NCBI GenBank assembly: GCA_022760475.1
Contig: JALEFZ010000076.1
Location: 1 to 64,000, forward strand
Direction: 5' to 3'
Source of the DNA: Bacteroidia bacterium
GTDB lineage: Bacteria; Bacteroidota; Bacteroidia; J057
Length of the DNA: 64,000 nt
The notes below the pieces were generated by a model. It saw nothing but the letters and a program-made list of their open reading frames with translations. It did not search any database and was not told the origin of the DNA. The position numbers and the translations under genes are program-made. Position 1 is the first letter of the stretch. Each line of letters opens with the position of its first letter. Below are positions 20,501 through 28,483 of the stretch, piece by piece.

Positions 20501-21503
20501 TCCAGATCTCAATCCATTGAGTTTCAGACTTGGTGAGTTTGGCTTCGGTCCATACACCTTCCAGGTTCCGCCTGACAGAAGTAGTTTCAGTACCCTGCTC
20601 AACCTTCCTGATTCCCTTGGAATCGACCTGGAGGTAACTGCAGGTGTGGACCTTGTCAATAATGAGTTATTCTGGGTATTCCAATCTATCGACCCGACTA
20701 CAGGCCTTTCTCCAAACAGTCCTTTTGCTGGATTCTTGCCTGTAAATGACTCCATTGCCTCAGGGGAAGGCTTTGTTAATTATTCCATTTTACCTAGGAG
20801 CAATTCTACAACAGGAACTACAGTCGAAGCTCAAGCTGAGATTGTATTTGACATCAATGATCCCATCATTACCAATACGGCCTTCAATACCCTGGATGCA
20901 GATGCTCCAGACAGTGAAGTGCTCCCGGTAGTAACAGCGACTGACTCTTTCCACCTGAAAGTGGTTTGGGAAGGAAGCGATATTGGTGCAGGTGTTTCTG
21001 CCTACGATCTTTATTATTCTGAAAATGGAGGAGCATATGAAATCTGGAAAAGGGGTACTGAGTTGACCCAGGATAGGTTCCCTGCCACCCTTGGAAACAC
21101 TTATTGCTTCGTTTCAGTAGCGACAGACAGTGTCGAAAATGTGGAAGACTTCCCGACAAATTGTGATGCTGAGATCACCTTCACACCAAACATTATCATG
21201 GGACTTGAGGACGATATAGTAACAGACAAATCTGGCCCAGCTTATTTGTTGCCTCCCTACCCCAACCCATTTGCTGAAGGGATAAATATTCCATTTGAAC
21301 TGAAAGAAAGTGGTATAGTCAAAATAAACATCACAGACCTTTATGGAAGAAGGATTAAAACCCTTACGGAAAAAACCATGACAGCAGGAAGTCATATAGT
21401 TAGCTGGAGCCTGGATGAGAGAATTCCTGTGGGGATGTATCTCTGTCAATTGAGCCTGAACGGCAAAATAATCGGTACAGCAAAGCTGGTTCACATGCCT
21501 TGA
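11535..21503 (+). CDS. Giant T9SS-exported surface protein: beta-helix, Ig-like, CARDB repeats, Gly-Gly-Pro tract
   Basis: A 3322-residue multidomain protein with signal peptide [23 protein letters not shown] split before TTVSG. In order I see: four parallel beta-helix units of about 196 residues (to about residue 840, each with [20 protein letters not shown] and [12 protein letters not shown] motifs); three Ig/PKD-like modules (about 965-1185, [17 protein letters not shown]); about seven CARDB-type repeats (about 1280-2150, each beginning PDLxIxxL and carrying WxDRVWLS and GNYYxxVxTD); a TIG-like domain (about 2275-2370); a Gly-Gly-Pro tract (about 2715-2855); a cysteine-rich segment; the widespread [14 protein letters not shown] domain; an Fn3-like domain; and a C-terminal T9SS sorting domain ([16 protein letters not shown] to the end). 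It should be displayed on the outer membrane or released, with adhesion or matrix roles. It is monocistronic with a terminator after it. Ligand unknown. Confidence 0.93.
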   Translation: MKFSKALLICILCSFLPLGMFAQTTVSGTINANTTWTQVNSPYVLTGSITVNSGVTLTIEAGVVVKFESPFSTIRVRGKLSANGTATDSVVFTSYKDDFHGGDTNGDGAASSPASGDWNSISFDATSDPTSQMTHCLFIYGAWSSNSMLNMSGDGSLSNCLFARGGRGLSVLNQGEPAVSNCAFEEIEEAPIRVSLGANPVFTAPTFSMNDFAAIGIPSETLNNDTFYLRKPTDYGLPYESYFLSDFQEVRVRDNAMLIIDPGVIVKHENAYSSLRIDGEVDANGTSTNPIIFTSLRDDNVGGDSNNDGAATSPANGQGGYVRLNDGDFDYGEFRYSDGLGAGAMRIYGNLSINQCTFFENEVGLSTYIGGTPTIQNCSFDQNSSQPIRISLGSDPSFINNTFTSNSINGIGISSETYSNDTFHLRSPLQYGLSNQAYVINSFQEVRIRNTSVLEIDAGVIVKFTNSYSTLRCDGELIANGTSSQPIVFTSLADDSEAGDTNNDGSASTPQNGNSGYVLATFGDVSYLRFKYGDGLGGGALRVYGDLNINQTEFDRCKIGLACYSTSQPNVSNSTFSQSTYVALSLGLGSNPTFTNNTYSANSNNAIGLLSETYQNDTLTLELPQNFGLPAVPYLINNFQEIRVRNNAKLIVNPGVIIKGMNAYASLRIDGEGELMGTATQPIIFTSIRDDSKGGDTNNDGAATQPQAGSAGSLIINPDPTPVVIEHCEFLYAGGISRGSINTDRSISVRKTLFFENEVAFRNVDGMSTLDSCIFQLNETGIRSDGGNPEVHNSDFVGSVNFAINNFTTTNLDATDNWWGDLSGPENATTNPGGLGDAVSDFVLFNPFLSASIGDTLTPVNNDLGVSGILEPTSGCELSAQENVKIRVTNTGLNSQSNYTVGLIINGVAGPSATISNQPLAPGQDRQIDLPGSIDMSAFGIYQLQAYVNLVNDQRVFNDTILVFVSNLPPLQASIQGPSTVCSGNLAILQANGGSNYQWNTGSTNGLLYVYPTQPTTYSVAASNGLGCRDTAFFTITPLMNPDTPSVTLMGMDSICLGDTVSLVSSETNGIEWSNGSTSPILPVFETGNYYVSKVGNNGCTSRSNTVSITVRPAPQISTVGNPGICVGDSITLNVSPSNNQSWSNGATTPSITVSPPDTTTFVVNASFEGCQVRDSIEVVVVNAVPPGAPQLITPVDQALEVDLPIRFSWTTTSNATEYDLYVWEANQPRPATATRSGLTDPFVTIFTLQRPVVHQWQVVAKNSCFETPSAINTFTTSGLPDLTVTQLTFNSSVPSGNLIDVSWTIPNLGNRSTGTESWIDRVWLSTDLDLRIADDILLGAFPNLTFLNPGDSYTRQVQVQLPPGLIGVYKLFVITDHTDAFCTNCAPGQPRIFHAGPKMKEIDEQNNWAYADITIYPSPAPDLRIASVGTPGTAFGGDSIQVSYVQVNSGDAALLNGNWRDEVYISPDSVYNPSTATFLTELRWNDTMMIGVSRLRTQRVQVPYSFSGDYYFHVITDVDNDVIENAFEGNNTTSSTQAVQITLTPPPDLAIDQLMTPAQGLSGGLINVGWRVQNQGANTPPTNTWVDRVYIQTDPNFDPNTAIEIGSVIYSQGLQFNVGQNYQVNEQFRLPNGISGNYYVFVATDADQQIFEFTFEANNLTRSPSTVSVQLSPSPDFRVSAAVFNDTIMLGELGRFGWSVINQGDGEAVGQWTDGIYFGKQAGLTRDSLYPLAFKSINKQLGATGIYQDSASATLPYNNFDPGNYYFYIFADDKDDIYEHLGENNNIASTQSLGLGPVYLDKQFADIRIGSPSWNDTMLFDRRVSLSYQVSNQGDWETSSLVWRDRVWLSRDTLVDNGDLGLSNQTYRGGLKPGSSYAVNDSLRIPIQAQGDYYLIVQIDPARSVDNDLKPENQKLVLPVYVSPAILPDLVLNDLQAPGIVTSGQQFQLDYQIKNVGDAGIPLTNRYDRCYLTNVPSATTVQRIQVGFLRESAALPQGDSLQRSMTINIPNYVAGNYFLSCWTDASRAIFEMDEGNNENSQLIQINPQPPSDLSISRILSPGSAFLGDSIDVTYTLRNNGPNTALGQVQNLVFSSPNTTLDNNDKTFGIDRTYIDLDAGDSLTRVVRERVDNVNPGDYFKLGLANAQNTIPEQNLGNNTGSADMATDIDARALTVGVVEQTKLDFELVKYYKVTPGANLDMIVSLSSSNPNVQNELFVAHDRTPSGTDFDFRNTSSAANHDILVPTTLAGDYLIFARSQTNTTNPQDIEILVRTLPFSILNVSPSTVGQGIVTTKIQGAGFRSNSVIEILNGGNVVQTGTITEFISSMEMRVRWNMRAVPLGTYDLRITNPDNSTAELTQGITVEKARDFDLVITDISPEAIRVGKTGTIKYIVQNRSNLDIPIVKGDFIIEQQVNLDRMNTAGKVYKQSALGNGSTGLDDFLDYGGFRHIPFIGYDMQPNETFEIEMEFSGYPAGFLRMDGKLNPMTTTQFMNLQAGIAKRYRSEALADVAGSGLNRNPQLLALVQDKNAWFNQVFETYEDWGLLSPTDLSHVPDSCVPCNPFTYEVESSQISSLNWNDTMMIFGGNDLLWRINALDGAAGSTRGWDYYNVNGVVNVAASPGNKATIKLASMNLVDNTPSFLSSWGPGYSYCWPILSASGGVIGFDPNDFSLDTRGFEYFNDTYGGSFDLKLVNDTLFLCFNARTPGFGETGFPGGPGQPGEPGGPGGPGGPGNGTILPGAGGAGGPGGTTYGPGGPGAGGPGGPGGLGNPNTPGGPGGPGGPGGPSGPGSPGGPGGPGGNGGDGSPGGPGGPGGPGGDGGPGGPGGPGGNGGPGGANGPSGPGGSGGGPGGPNNCDIAGAAQDLCNTYFQAAGCGITLIDCGIDIPTGIGIPGCILGIYNCITGGNDFTNAAACALGDAVSCGSFICKTIPALASCDPNEIQGPAGVGEQAWVSASKRMNYTIFYENDPEFATTAAQKVEIRQAIDPDLNPLSFRLGEFGFGPYTFQVPPDRSSFSTLLNLPDSLGIDLEVTAGVDLVNNELFWVFQSIDPTTGLSPNSPFAGFLPVNDSIASGEGFVNYSILPRSNSTTGTTVEAQAEIVFDINDPIITNTAFNTLDADAPDSEVLPVVTATDSFHLKVVWEGSDIGAGVSAYDLYYSENGGAYEIWKRGTELTQDRFPATLGNTYCFVSVATDSVENVEDFPTNCDAEITFTPNIIMGLEDDIVTDKSGPAYLLPPYPNPFAEGINIPFELKESGIVKINITDLYGRRIKTLTEKTMTAGSHIVSWSLDERIPVGMYLCQLSLNGKIIGTAKLVHMP
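11669..14065 (+). repeat. Four tandem beta-helix units of about 588 bases inside the giant gene
   Basis: The motif [17 protein letters not shown] and its variants recur near 11680, 12280, 12868 and 13456, a spacing of about 588-600 bases (196-200 residues). Each unit then has IIFTSxxDD, GGDxNNDGAA, and an NFGLP-type linker. The last ends with [19 protein letters not shown], a common beta-helix end motif. Confidence 0.8.
15379..18010 (+). repeat. Array of about seven CARDB-type repeats inside the giant gene
   Basis: Units start PDLTVTQL (about 15379), [40 protein letters not shown] and SDLSISRI (about 17690), each about 125 residues. They carry WRDEV/WVDRV, then GDYYFxVxTDxxNxIxExxExNN. CARDB domains are cell-surface adhesion modules in known proteins. 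Confidence 0.75.
19677..20100 (+). repeat. Gly-Gly-Pro low-complexity tract in the giant gene
   Basis: About 140 residues made almost only of GGP, GPG, GPGG, GNGG and GDGG steps, locally much richer in G+C than the rest of the gene. It is collagen-like in composition, but Pro follows two Gly, so it is not strict Gly-X-Y collagen with X-position proline. It joins the surface-repeat part to a cysteine-rich segment and may be a flexible or assembled stalk. Confidence 0.9.
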
Positions 21504-21527
21504 TGCCTCATTGAAATCTTTAATGAA

Positions 21528-21565
21528 ATGCCCTGTCAGATTTTCTTTCTGACAGGGCATTCTTT
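21528..21565. terminator. Hairpin terminator between the giant gene and the aldo/keto reductase
   Basis: ATGCCCTGTCAGA and TCTGACAGGGCAT form a perfect 13-base-pair stem with a seven-base T-rich loop, 25 bases after the giant-gene stop and 27 before the convergent reductase stop. It shares the CCCTGTCAG core with two other hairpins in the window. Confidence 0.75.
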
Positions 21566-21586
21566 GTATAAGATCTAAAAAGTCTC

Positions 21587-22570
21587 TTAATTGAATTCCT
21601 CCCTCACAGGCTTATTCTGAAGGATTTCGTCAATCCTGCCCATCACCTCATCGGTCATCTTATCCTTGTGATCAAATGCCTTGAGGTTTTCCTCAAGTTG
21701 AGAAACACGGGAAGCTCCTAAGATAACAGTACTTACATGGGAATTCTTCCAGCACCAAAGCAATGCCAAGTGAACCATTGACATGTCAAGCTCAGTAGCT
21801 AGTTCGGTCAACTTGATTACTTTCTGAAGCCTTTCCTGTCCTTCCAGGCGATTCTTCAACCACTCTAGACCTTCAATGTCGAGTCGGGTACCCTTTCCTT
21901 CAAATACGCCGTCATTGTATTTACCTGTCAGTAAACCAGAAGCAAGCGGAGACCAAATCGTAGTACCCATCCCACGGTCAAACAGACTTAGGTAGTCCAG
22001 CTCCATTTTTTTCCTCTCAAACATATTGTATTGAGGCTGTTCCATTTGGGGAGGAATCAGGTTATTTTCCCTTGCAACCAGGTGAGCTTCCATGATTCGT
22101 TCTGCCGGCCATTCTGATGTCCCCCAGTAAAGGATTTTACCTTGCTGGATCAAGGAATTCATGGCAAAAACCGTCTCCTCCACAGGAGTTTTGTAATCTG
22201 GGCGGTGGCAAAAATAAAGGTCCAGGTAGTCTACCTGAAGTCTTTTTAGGGCTGCATGACAAGCTTCAACCACCCTTTTTCTACTAAGGCCCTTCCTGTT
22301 TGGCCCATCACCACCCCAGAATACTTTGGAGGAAACGACAAAACTATCTCTGGACCACTCCATTTTCTTAAGGATATTGCCCATCACGATTTCCGATTGG
22401 CCTTTAGAGTAAATTTCTGCGTTGTCAAAGAAGTTGATCCCATTGTCATAGGCTACCTTCATCATATTCTCAGCAGTCCCATCTTCGACTTGCTTACCAA
22501 AGGTCAGCCAAGAGCCAAATGAAAAGGCACTAACTTCTAGACCTGATTTTCCCAGTCTGTTGTACAGCAT
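21587..22570 (-). CDS. Aldo/keto reductase
   Basis: A 327-residue NAD(P)H-dependent oxidoreductase of the AKR superfamily, closest in look to the potassium-channel-beta/YghZ subgroup (MLYNRLGKSGLEVSAFSFGSW start split over that span, TPVEETVFAMNSLIQQGK, YWGTSEWPAERI). The catalytic tetrad is visible: Asp49 and Tyr54 in FFDNAEIYSKG, Lys82 in SSKVFWGG and His122 in FCHRPDY. The C-terminal VILGASRVSQLEENLKA cofactor-binding segment is complete. It would reduce aldehydes or ketones in the cytoplasm; the physiological substrate is not apparent. It is convergent with the giant surface-protein gene and lies 107 bases downstream of lysC on the same strand. Confidence 0.93.
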   Translation of the reverse strand: MLYNRLGKSGLEVSAFSFGSWLTFGKQVEDGTAENMMKVAYDNGINFFDNAEIYSKGQSEIVMGNILKKMEWSRDSFVVSSKVFWGGDGPNRKGLSRKRVVEACHAALKRLQVDYLDLYFCHRPDYKTPVEETVFAMNSLIQQGKILYWGTSEWPAERIMEAHLVARENNLIPPQMEQPQYNMFERKKMELDYLSLFDRGMGTTIWSPLASGLLTGKYNDGVFEGKGTRLDIEGLEWLKNRLEGQERLQKVIKLTELATELDMSMVHLALLWCWKNSHVSTVILGASRVSQLEENLKAFDHKDKMTDEVMGRIDEILQNKPVREEFN

Positions 22571-22619
22571 ATATTTTGCAATTTTATTGATCCAAGTAAA
22601 TGAAGATCCTACAAAATGG

Positions 22620-22650
22620 AAAGGAGGAATTATAATTTAATTCCCCCTTT
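22620..22650 (-). terminator. Probable terminator of lysC
   Basis: Twelve-base arms (AAAGGAGGAATT 22620-22631 and AATTCCCCCTTT 22639-22650, one G-U) form a stem 28 bases beyond the lysC stop. The T run on the minus strand is weak. Confidence 0.55.
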
Positions 22651-22677
22651 TCATAAAACTAAGCTAAAAGAACTTAA

Positions 22678-23937
22678 CTACTTGACATAGAATAAGTTCT
22701 GACCTTGTTGCTGAACCATCAATGCATCTGCTGCATCTTTGAGGTTCATGAGTTTATACTTCAAAACGGTGTACAGCTTCAAATCAAGAAATTCCTCTAC
22801 AGTAAAATCATCCAATAACATCGAAGTAAGGTTTGATCTCCTTGAAGGTACATCATCAATGCAAAGGCTCAAGGAGATGGCAGAATTTTGTACCAAATTC
22901 ACCTTCACCCCTGATTTGTAAACCATTTCGAATACGTGATTCATGAGTCTTTCTTCCATGAAGGAAAAGTCCTTGGGCTTGATGGTCAGGACAGCCTGTT
23001 TTTTCTTAATAATATAGGAGGGAATCTGACTGGGCTGTGATTTGGTACTTATGACAGTACCAGATTCGTTTACATCCGTAAAACATTTTACGAGTAAAGG
23101 AATATCTTTTGAGTAGATGGGTTTTATGGTTTTGGGATGGATGACACTGGCTCCATAGAATGTCATCTCGACTGCCTCCTCATAGGTAAGCTCGTTATGC
23201 TTGATAGCATCAGGCCTGATTCTGGGGTCTCCATTAAGGATTCCTTTTACATCCTTCCAAACAGTCAAATTTTCTGCATCCAAACAGTAAGCGAAAATCG
23301 ATCCGGTATAGTCAGAGCCCTCTCTTCCAAGGGTAGTCACTTTCCCATTGGTCGTAGATCCGATAAAGCCCTGGGTAACGATAACCCTTCCTCCTTGCAT
23401 AAGTGGTTTTACCTTTTCCTGAATATTGTCTTCAGTCAATGACCAGATTACCCCCGCTTGCTTGAAGTTTGCATCTGTCTTGATCAACTTACTGGCTTCC
23501 AACCAAATACAATCCCTGCCACAATCCTTTAAATATTCTGAAACCAAAACCGTAGAAAGCACCTCACCATGAGAAACGATTCGATCATAGACAGATGGGG
23601 GGAACTCCTCAAGCTGCAAGATTCCATTTAGAATCTTCTCAACTGTATCAATATGAATCATGACCTTAGCCTTCACCTCCTCCTTATGCCCATTTCTGAA
23701 CAATTCCTCAACCTGCCCCAGATGAAAGCGTTTTATTTTTTTAAATTGCTCAAAGGCTGCCTCTTTTTTGCCATCTCTAGCCAAAAAAGCCAGGTTTTCC
23801 AGGTGATTGGTTGTTTTGTCCATGGCAGAAACCACAATCAATAGGGCTTCATCGCGAAAGTTTTCTAAAATTTGTCCAACATTTCGAATGGCTTCTGCAT
23901 TTTTTACCGAGGCCCCTCCAAACTTCATAACACGCAT
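22678..23937 (-). CDS. lysC: Aspartate kinase (monofunctional)
   Basis: A 419-residue enzyme that phosphorylates aspartate, the first step towards lysine/diaminopimelate, threonine and methionine. It opens with VMKFGGASVKNAEAIRNV (the family usually has KFGGTS; here Ser/Thr is preceded by Ala, a common Bacteroidota variant). The rest of the kinase fold is clear: LIVVSAMDKTTNHLE, SHGEVLS, GVIWSLTEDNI, VTQGFIG, TTLGREGSDYTGS, VWKDVKG, DPRIRPDA and SVIHPKTIKP. Two ACT-type regulatory domains follow from about residue 300 (VLTIKPKDFSFMEE; VNLVQNSAISLSLCIDD), so feedback control by an amino acid is expected. The gene is divergent from the ATP-cone nuclease gene, with 128 bases between. Confidence 0.95.
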   Translation of the reverse strand: MRVMKFGGASVKNAEAIRNVGQILENFRDEALLIVVSAMDKTTNHLENLAFLARDGKKEAAFEQFKKIKRFHLGQVEELFRNGHKEEVKAKVMIHIDTVEKILNGILQLEEFPPSVYDRIVSHGEVLSTVLVSEYLKDCGRDCIWLEASKLIKTDANFKQAGVIWSLTEDNIQEKVKPLMQGGRVIVTQGFIGSTTNGKVTTLGREGSDYTGSIFAYCLDAENLTVWKDVKGILNGDPRIRPDAIKHNELTYEEAVEMTFYGASVIHPKTIKPIYSKDIPLLVKCFTDVNESGTVISTKSQPSQIPSYIIKKKQAVLTIKPKDFSFMEERLMNHVFEMVYKSGVKVNLVQNSAISLSLCIDDVPSRRSNLTSMLLDDFTVEEFLDLKLYTVLKYKLMNLKDAADALMVQQQGQNLFYVK

Positions 23938-24065
23938 AGCAAATAAATTATAGCGTATATTTATTGATCAGTTAAAAAATGATGTTTCCTTTAAATTGAA
24001 TAAAGATCAACAATCTCTATTCTTTATTAAAAGGATGTCAAAGTAAGTCAATTTTTCTTTGATAC

Positions 24066-24914
24066 ATGAAAAAAAGTAGCGACATAAAAATAAAAAAAGC
24101 CTCCGGAGAAGAAGTCTATTATGACTCTTCGAAGCTCGAACACTCCTTATTCAAAGCAGGTGCGACTCAGGAAACTACCCGGCAAATTATCGAACAGGTA
24201 GAAAAGGAATTGTATCCTGGCATACCTACCTATAAAATATACCAACGCGCCTTTTCCATTCTTCGAAGAGAAGGCCGTGCCATGGCCGCCAGGTACAAGC
24301 TCAAAAGAGCCATCATGGAGCTGGGGCCATCAGGATTTCCATTCGAAAAATATATTGGGGAGTTGTTGAAAAAGCGAGGTTTCGAGGTAGAAGTTGGGGT
24401 TTATGAAAAGGGGAAGTGCATCTCTCATGAAATTGATGTTCTTGGGGACAATGGCAAACTCAGGATTGCAGTAGAATGTAAATTTGGGGCCAAGCCAACC
24501 AAACGCCTGGATGTAAAAATTCCCCTATATATTGATTCCAGATTCAGGGATATCGCTAACAAATGGAGCACAGTAAAGGCTCATAAAGACAAAAAACTGG
24601 AAGGTTGGATCGTAACCAATGGGGAATTCACTGATGATGCTCAGAAATACGGTACATGCGCAGGTCTACATCTTATATCATGGAGTTTTCCTGAAAGGGG
24701 GAACCTCAAAGATTTGATTGACGCATCGGGACTTTATCCGCTTACCAGCCTTACTTCTATTACCAAAAAAGAGAAAAAGGAACTCTTATCTTCGGGTATG
24801 GTCCTTGCCAAAGGACTTCTAAACCAGAAAGAAAAACTGTCAGCGATGTCCATTCCCCCTGCGAGGGTAAAAAGAGCCATAGCAGAGTTGGAAGAGTTGT
24901 GCTGGGATAGCTAG
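24066..24914 (+). CDS. ATP-cone domain fused to a Mrr-like PD-(D/E)XK nuclease
   Basis: A 282-residue cytoplasmic protein with two domains. Residues about 6-92 form an ATP-cone (IKKASGEEVYYDSSKLEHSL, then YKIYQRAFSILR and RYKLKRAIMELGPSGF), the nucleotide-sensing module known from ribonucleotide reductase and NrdR. Residues about 93-215 form a restriction-endonuclease-like fold: FEKYIGELLKKRGFEVEV, Asp124 in HEIDVLG, and Glu137-Cys-Lys139 in AVECKFG, the D...ExK signature of Mrr-type nucleases, followed by GWIVTNGEFTDDAQKYG. The C-terminal 60 residues are helical (LLSSGMVLAKGLLNQKEKL). A nuclease governed by ATP or dATP is the simplest reading; repair, nucleotide-pool response or defence all remain possible. 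No methylase or partner gene is adjacent. Confidence 0.82.
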   Translation: MKKSSDIKIKKASGEEVYYDSSKLEHSLFKAGATQETTRQIIEQVEKELYPGIPTYKIYQRAFSILRREGRAMAARYKLKRAIMELGPSGFPFEKYIGELLKKRGFEVEVGVYEKGKCISHEIDVLGDNGKLRIAVECKFGAKPTKRLDVKIPLYIDSRFRDIANKWSTVKAHKDKKLEGWIVTNGEFTDDAQKYGTCAGLHLISWSFPERGNLKDLIDASGLYPLTSLTSITKKEKKELLSSGMVLAKGLLNQKEKLSAMSIPPARVKRAIAELEELCWDS

Positions 24915-24989
24915 AAGGGCTTAAAAGCACAATAATTTTGAATTGGAACTATTTCTTGCGACTTTAAAGAATCCTTAAACAAGGGAAGT

Positions 24990-27245
24990 ATGCAGCCCAA
25001 AATCACCATATTTCTGATATTTTTCAGTTGGATGAGCCTCAAGGCTCAAAACAACCCCAACGAGATGGAATCACAGGAGGTACCGGTATGCGAAGGCTGC
25101 ACACAACATCGATGGTGGTTTCCGGAAAACTCCTTTCACGAAAAGGAGATTGACGCCCTCCTACAGGAGATAAAATTCTTGTCAAAACCTGAATTGAAAC
25201 TGATTCAAAGGCAAGAGGAGTCTGCCGGACAAGCACACCTGATTTATCAGCAAACTTATCAGGAAATCCCGGTTTTTGGTGCTCAATTAAAGTTTCACCT
25301 AAAGGAGGGATTCTACCATGCCATTCAGGGGCGCTATATCCCTGTGCATGCCTTGCCTTCCTCCAATATTAGAATCCTCAGTAAGGCGCAAATCATTTCC
25401 AAGGCTATAGAACGGTTGGAAGGTGCCCATTTCGCTTGGGAAAACCCTGATTGGGAGGCATCTATAAAAGAAAGTACTGGTACCCTGGATGCAAGCTATT
25501 ATTCAAAACCTCAGCTTCATTATTACCCAAAAAATAACTTATACTCTACCTTTATACTGGCCTATAAAGTAGAAATAAGGACCATAGAACCTGATGACCT
25601 TTATACCCTTTGGATTGATGCAAGCACAGGCGACGTATTATCTGTGAATTCAAAGTCATCTTTCTGCCAATCAAAAAACTCCAGCTTTGAAAGTCTCTAT
25701 TATGGCCAAAGAAATATGGATGTCCGGTCCAGGTCATGGCCCAATAAAGATCTGGTTCTAGAGAGTTGTGAACCATGGGAATTATCTACACGTTTCTATG
25801 AAACCAACAGCTTTGGAGAAGGCAGGTCATGGCGGAGCCTGGACAAAATTACTCATAACGATGAATCCTGGGGCACTCATCATCAGCTTGCCACGACTGC
25901 CCATTGGTGCCTGATTCAGGCCATGAATTATTTTTCAAATGCCTCTGGTTGGACAGGACCAGCAGGACGAGGCGAAGAGACCAGATTACTAGTCAATTGG
26001 AAAGATGCAAACGGTTTAACAATAGAAAACGCTCGCTATCTCAAGGATAAGGATGCCCATTACATTTACCTGGGAGAAATAGCCGGAAATAGCCTGGCTA
26101 CCCTGGATATTGTAGGACATGAGTATGCCCATGCCTTTATTGAAGAATATGTCGGACTGGAACAGGAAAGGGAGTCAGGAGCATTGGCAGAAGGCCTAGC
26201 TGACATATTTGGTTTCCTAATAGAAAAAAGTGTGCTGGGGGACAATGGGGACTGGGATTGGACAATTGGAGAAGATGCCTTTCCTGTAAGGTCTTTGAAA
26301 GATCCTCAGGAATACCTGATGCCAAAATTCGCTTCAGAGCAAGACCCCTTTTGGTTTCCCAATGACCCACAAAACTGCCCCACACCCACCTCAGGCCTCC
26401 CCCCCTTCGGAAATGACTACTGTGGAATACACCAGAACTCCAGTGTAATTGGCCATTGGTTCTACCTGTTGACCCAGGGAGGAAAACAAAATCAAATAGA
26501 AGTGCGCCCAATTGGCATCGAAAGCGGGGAGCAAATCCTGTTGAGGATGGTTCGCTTTTACCTGCTTTCAGCATCCGACTTTTCAGATGCCAGGCAAGCT
26601 TCAATGATTGCAGCTGAAGATATCTTTGGAAGTTGCTCACAAGAATTGGCACAGATACAAAATGCCTGGGCTGCCGTTGGGGTTGGAAGGCCTAACTCTG
26701 CTGAATGTATTTCTATCCTGGGAAGCACTGAAATTTGTACCGATGAACCCTCCAGGCAGTATCTTTTCGAAGCTGTCGGTCCTAATGAGGCACAATATGA
26801 ATGGCTAGGAATTCCTAAAAACTGGTTCTATCGAGTCCAAGGAAATAATGGCCAATTTCTTTCCCTCGAAGGTTTACCTGAAACCATTGAAGAAATTGAA
26901 TTGATTCTTATTGCGAATTGGAATGGAAAATCAGATACATTGAGCCTATTATTAAGCCCTTCAGATTGTAGCCAAAAAGCTCCGAGACAGCCTGACCCCA
27001 TTCCAAATTTTGAGGACATTAGGATTTATCCCAATCCGGCAGCTGCCAAGGTAAATCTTTACTTGCCCGACGGCTTATTTCCCGCCGAAATTGAAATTTA
27101 TGATGCCGCTGGCAAACTTGTCCTCAAGCAGAATGCCAACGCTTCTATCTCCGCTTACAGCCTTGCAAGTTTGCACCGAGGTGTCTATATGGTAAAAGTA
27201 TCGACCCATGACATCTACTGGCAAGGCAAACTTTTGGTATTATAA
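24990..27245 (+). CDS. Secreted M4 (thermolysin-like) metalloprotease with T9SS tail
   Basis: A 751-residue preproenzyme: signal peptide (ITIFLIFFSWMSLKAQ), FTP-type inhibitory propeptide with YQTYQEIPVFGAQLKFHL, then the M4 peptidase. Zinc is held by His377 and His381 in the HEYAH motif and by Glu401 in GALAEGLADIFG, with Glu378 as catalytic base; the second active-site His lies in GIHQNSSVIGHWFYLL. After the peptidase come an Ig-like segment (about 575-660) and a C-terminal T9SS sorting domain (IRIYPNPAAAKVNLYLPD, GVYMVKVSTHD). It should be a calcium-stabilised extracellular endopeptidase used to digest proteins outside the cell. It ends seven bases from the convergent tsaD stop. Confidence 0.93.
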   Translation: MQPKITIFLIFFSWMSLKAQNNPNEMESQEVPVCEGCTQHRWWFPENSFHEKEIDALLQEIKFLSKPELKLIQRQEESAGQAHLIYQQTYQEIPVFGAQLKFHLKEGFYHAIQGRYIPVHALPSSNIRILSKAQIISKAIERLEGAHFAWENPDWEASIKESTGTLDASYYSKPQLHYYPKNNLYSTFILAYKVEIRTIEPDDLYTLWIDASTGDVLSVNSKSSFCQSKNSSFESLYYGQRNMDVRSRSWPNKDLVLESCEPWELSTRFYETNSFGEGRSWRSLDKITHNDESWGTHHQLATTAHWCLIQAMNYFSNASGWTGPAGRGEETRLLVNWKDANGLTIENARYLKDKDAHYIYLGEIAGNSLATLDIVGHEYAHAFIEEYVGLEQERESGALAEGLADIFGFLIEKSVLGDNGDWDWTIGEDAFPVRSLKDPQEYLMPKFASEQDPFWFPNDPQNCPTPTSGLPPFGNDYCGIHQNSSVIGHWFYLLTQGGKQNQIEVRPIGIESGEQILLRMVRFYLLSASDFSDARQASMIAAEDIFGSCSQELAQIQNAWAAVGVGRPNSAECISILGSTEICTDEPSRQYLFEAVGPNEAQYEWLGIPKNWFYRVQGNNGQFLSLEGLPETIEEIELILIANWNGKSDTLSLLLSPSDCSQKAPRQPDPIPNFEDIRIYPNPAAAKVNLYLPDGLFPAEIEIYDAAGKLVLKQNANASISAYSLASLHRGVYMVKVSTHDIYWQGKLLVL

Positions 27246-27252
27246 ATTCAAA

Positions 27253-28263
27253 TCAAAAGCCTCCACGGGTAAATGGAACTGAGTTGATGGCTAAAAAGTC
27301 ATTCTTCAAAAACTTCTTATAAGCAAGAAATCCTATCATTCCTGCATTATCCGTACAAAACTCAAAGGGAGGAATATGTGCGGTATATCCATTAGTTTCA
27401 CAAAACTCGATAAGTCTTCTCCTGAGTTCGCTGTTGGCAGAAACACCTCCTGCAATTGCAAGATCCTGGACTTTGTAATCCTTTGCTGCTTGCCCCAGCT
27501 TTTTCAATAAGATATCCACAATTTTCTTCTGATAGGAAGCTGCAATATCATTTTTGTGGGTTTCAATGAAGTTTTCGTCTTTTTTCAGCCCATCTCTTAA
27601 TTTATACAATAGGGAAGTTTTGAGTCCGCTGAAACTGAACTCATATTTGCCAACTTCAGGTTCTGGAAAACCAAAGGCTATTGGGTCGCCCTTACTTGCC
27701 AATTTATCCACTTGAGGTCCGCCAGGATAGGGAAGCCCCATGAGTTTTGCAGCTTTGTCAAAGGCTTCTCCTGCGGCATCATCGATGGTTTCTCCAATGA
27801 TTTCCATGTCAACATAATCCTTTACATAAACCAATTGCGTATGGCCACCGGATACAGTAAGGCACATGAAAGGGAATTTGGGCGGATTGTCTGTTAGGAA
27901 ATTAGCCAACACATGGGCCTTCATATGATGAACCCCGATAAGTGGGACCCCAAGTCCGTAGGACAAGGCCTTGGCAAAACTGTTGCCAACCAATAGTGAG
28001 CCCATCAGGCCAGGACCATCTGTTACAGCGATTGCATCCAGCTCATTTAATTCCTTCGATGCAACTTTTAAGCTCTTGTTGACCACTTTTAATATATGCT
28101 GTTGATGGAGTCTGGAGGCCAACTCAGGAATTACCCCTCCATATTCTTCATGTTGAACCTGTGAGCTGATGATATTCGATAGCACCTTCTCCCCCTCCAA
28201 TACCGCCGCTGATGTTTCATCACAGGAGCTTTCGATAGATAATATCAATGGATTTTCTTTCAT
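27253..28263 (-). CDS. tsaD: tRNA N6-adenosine threonylcarbamoyltransferase
   Basis: A 336-residue member of the Kae1/TsaD family that transfers the threonylcarbamoyl group to A37 of ANN-decoding tRNAs, working with TsaB and TsaE. Hallmarks: LSIESSCDETSAAVL at the start, metal-binding His113 and His117 in VHHMKAH, FMCLTVSGGHTQLV, the TIDDAAGEAFDKAAK signature, YPGGPQVDKLA, LAIAGGVSANSELR and CTDNAGMIG near the end. It is divergent from tamB, a neighbour pair common in this phylum. A TAACTTTG box (minus strand, 28278-28271) just before the start may be its -7 element and would leave only a very short leader. Confidence 0.98.
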   Translation of the reverse strand: MKENPLILSIESSCDETSAAVLEGEKVLSNIISSQVQHEEYGGVIPELASRLHQQHILKVVNKSLKVASKELNELDAIAVTDGPGLMGSLLVGNSFAKALSYGLGVPLIGVHHMKAHVLANFLTDNPPKFPFMCLTVSGGHTQLVYVKDYVDMEIIGETIDDAAGEAFDKAAKLMGLPYPGGPQVDKLASKGDPIAFGFPEPEVGKYEFSFSGLKTSLLYKLRDGLKKDENFIETHKNDIAASYQKKIVDILLKKLGQAAKDYKVQDLAIAGGVSANSELRRRLIEFCETNGYTAHIPPFEFCTDNAGMIGFLAYKKFLKNDFLAINSVPFTRGGF

Positions 28264-28373
28264 ACAGCTACAAAGTTATAAAATCTCTTGTCAATGAATC
28301 TACTTGTATGGTGGCTATCAATGTTATCCATTCACCCACATACGCTGCAAATAGCGTAAAATATAGGTTAATT

Positions 28374-28407
28374 TTGAACCTCCTGAAGTCAGTTTTTTGT
28401 ACCTTGC
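28374..28407 (+). promoter_or_regulatory. Probable tamB promoter
   Basis: TTG (28374-28376), a 23-base spacer and TACCTTGC (28400-28407) resemble the Bacteroidota promoter with one base missing in the -7 box. It lies about 75 bases before the proposed TTG start of tamB. Confidence 0.45.
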
Positions 28408-28483
28408 GCGTTGATTAAAAGCAGCCTTTTGAAATCTTTTTGAGCCACCTTTTCGCCCTTATCAGAATAATTTTCGACAAACA

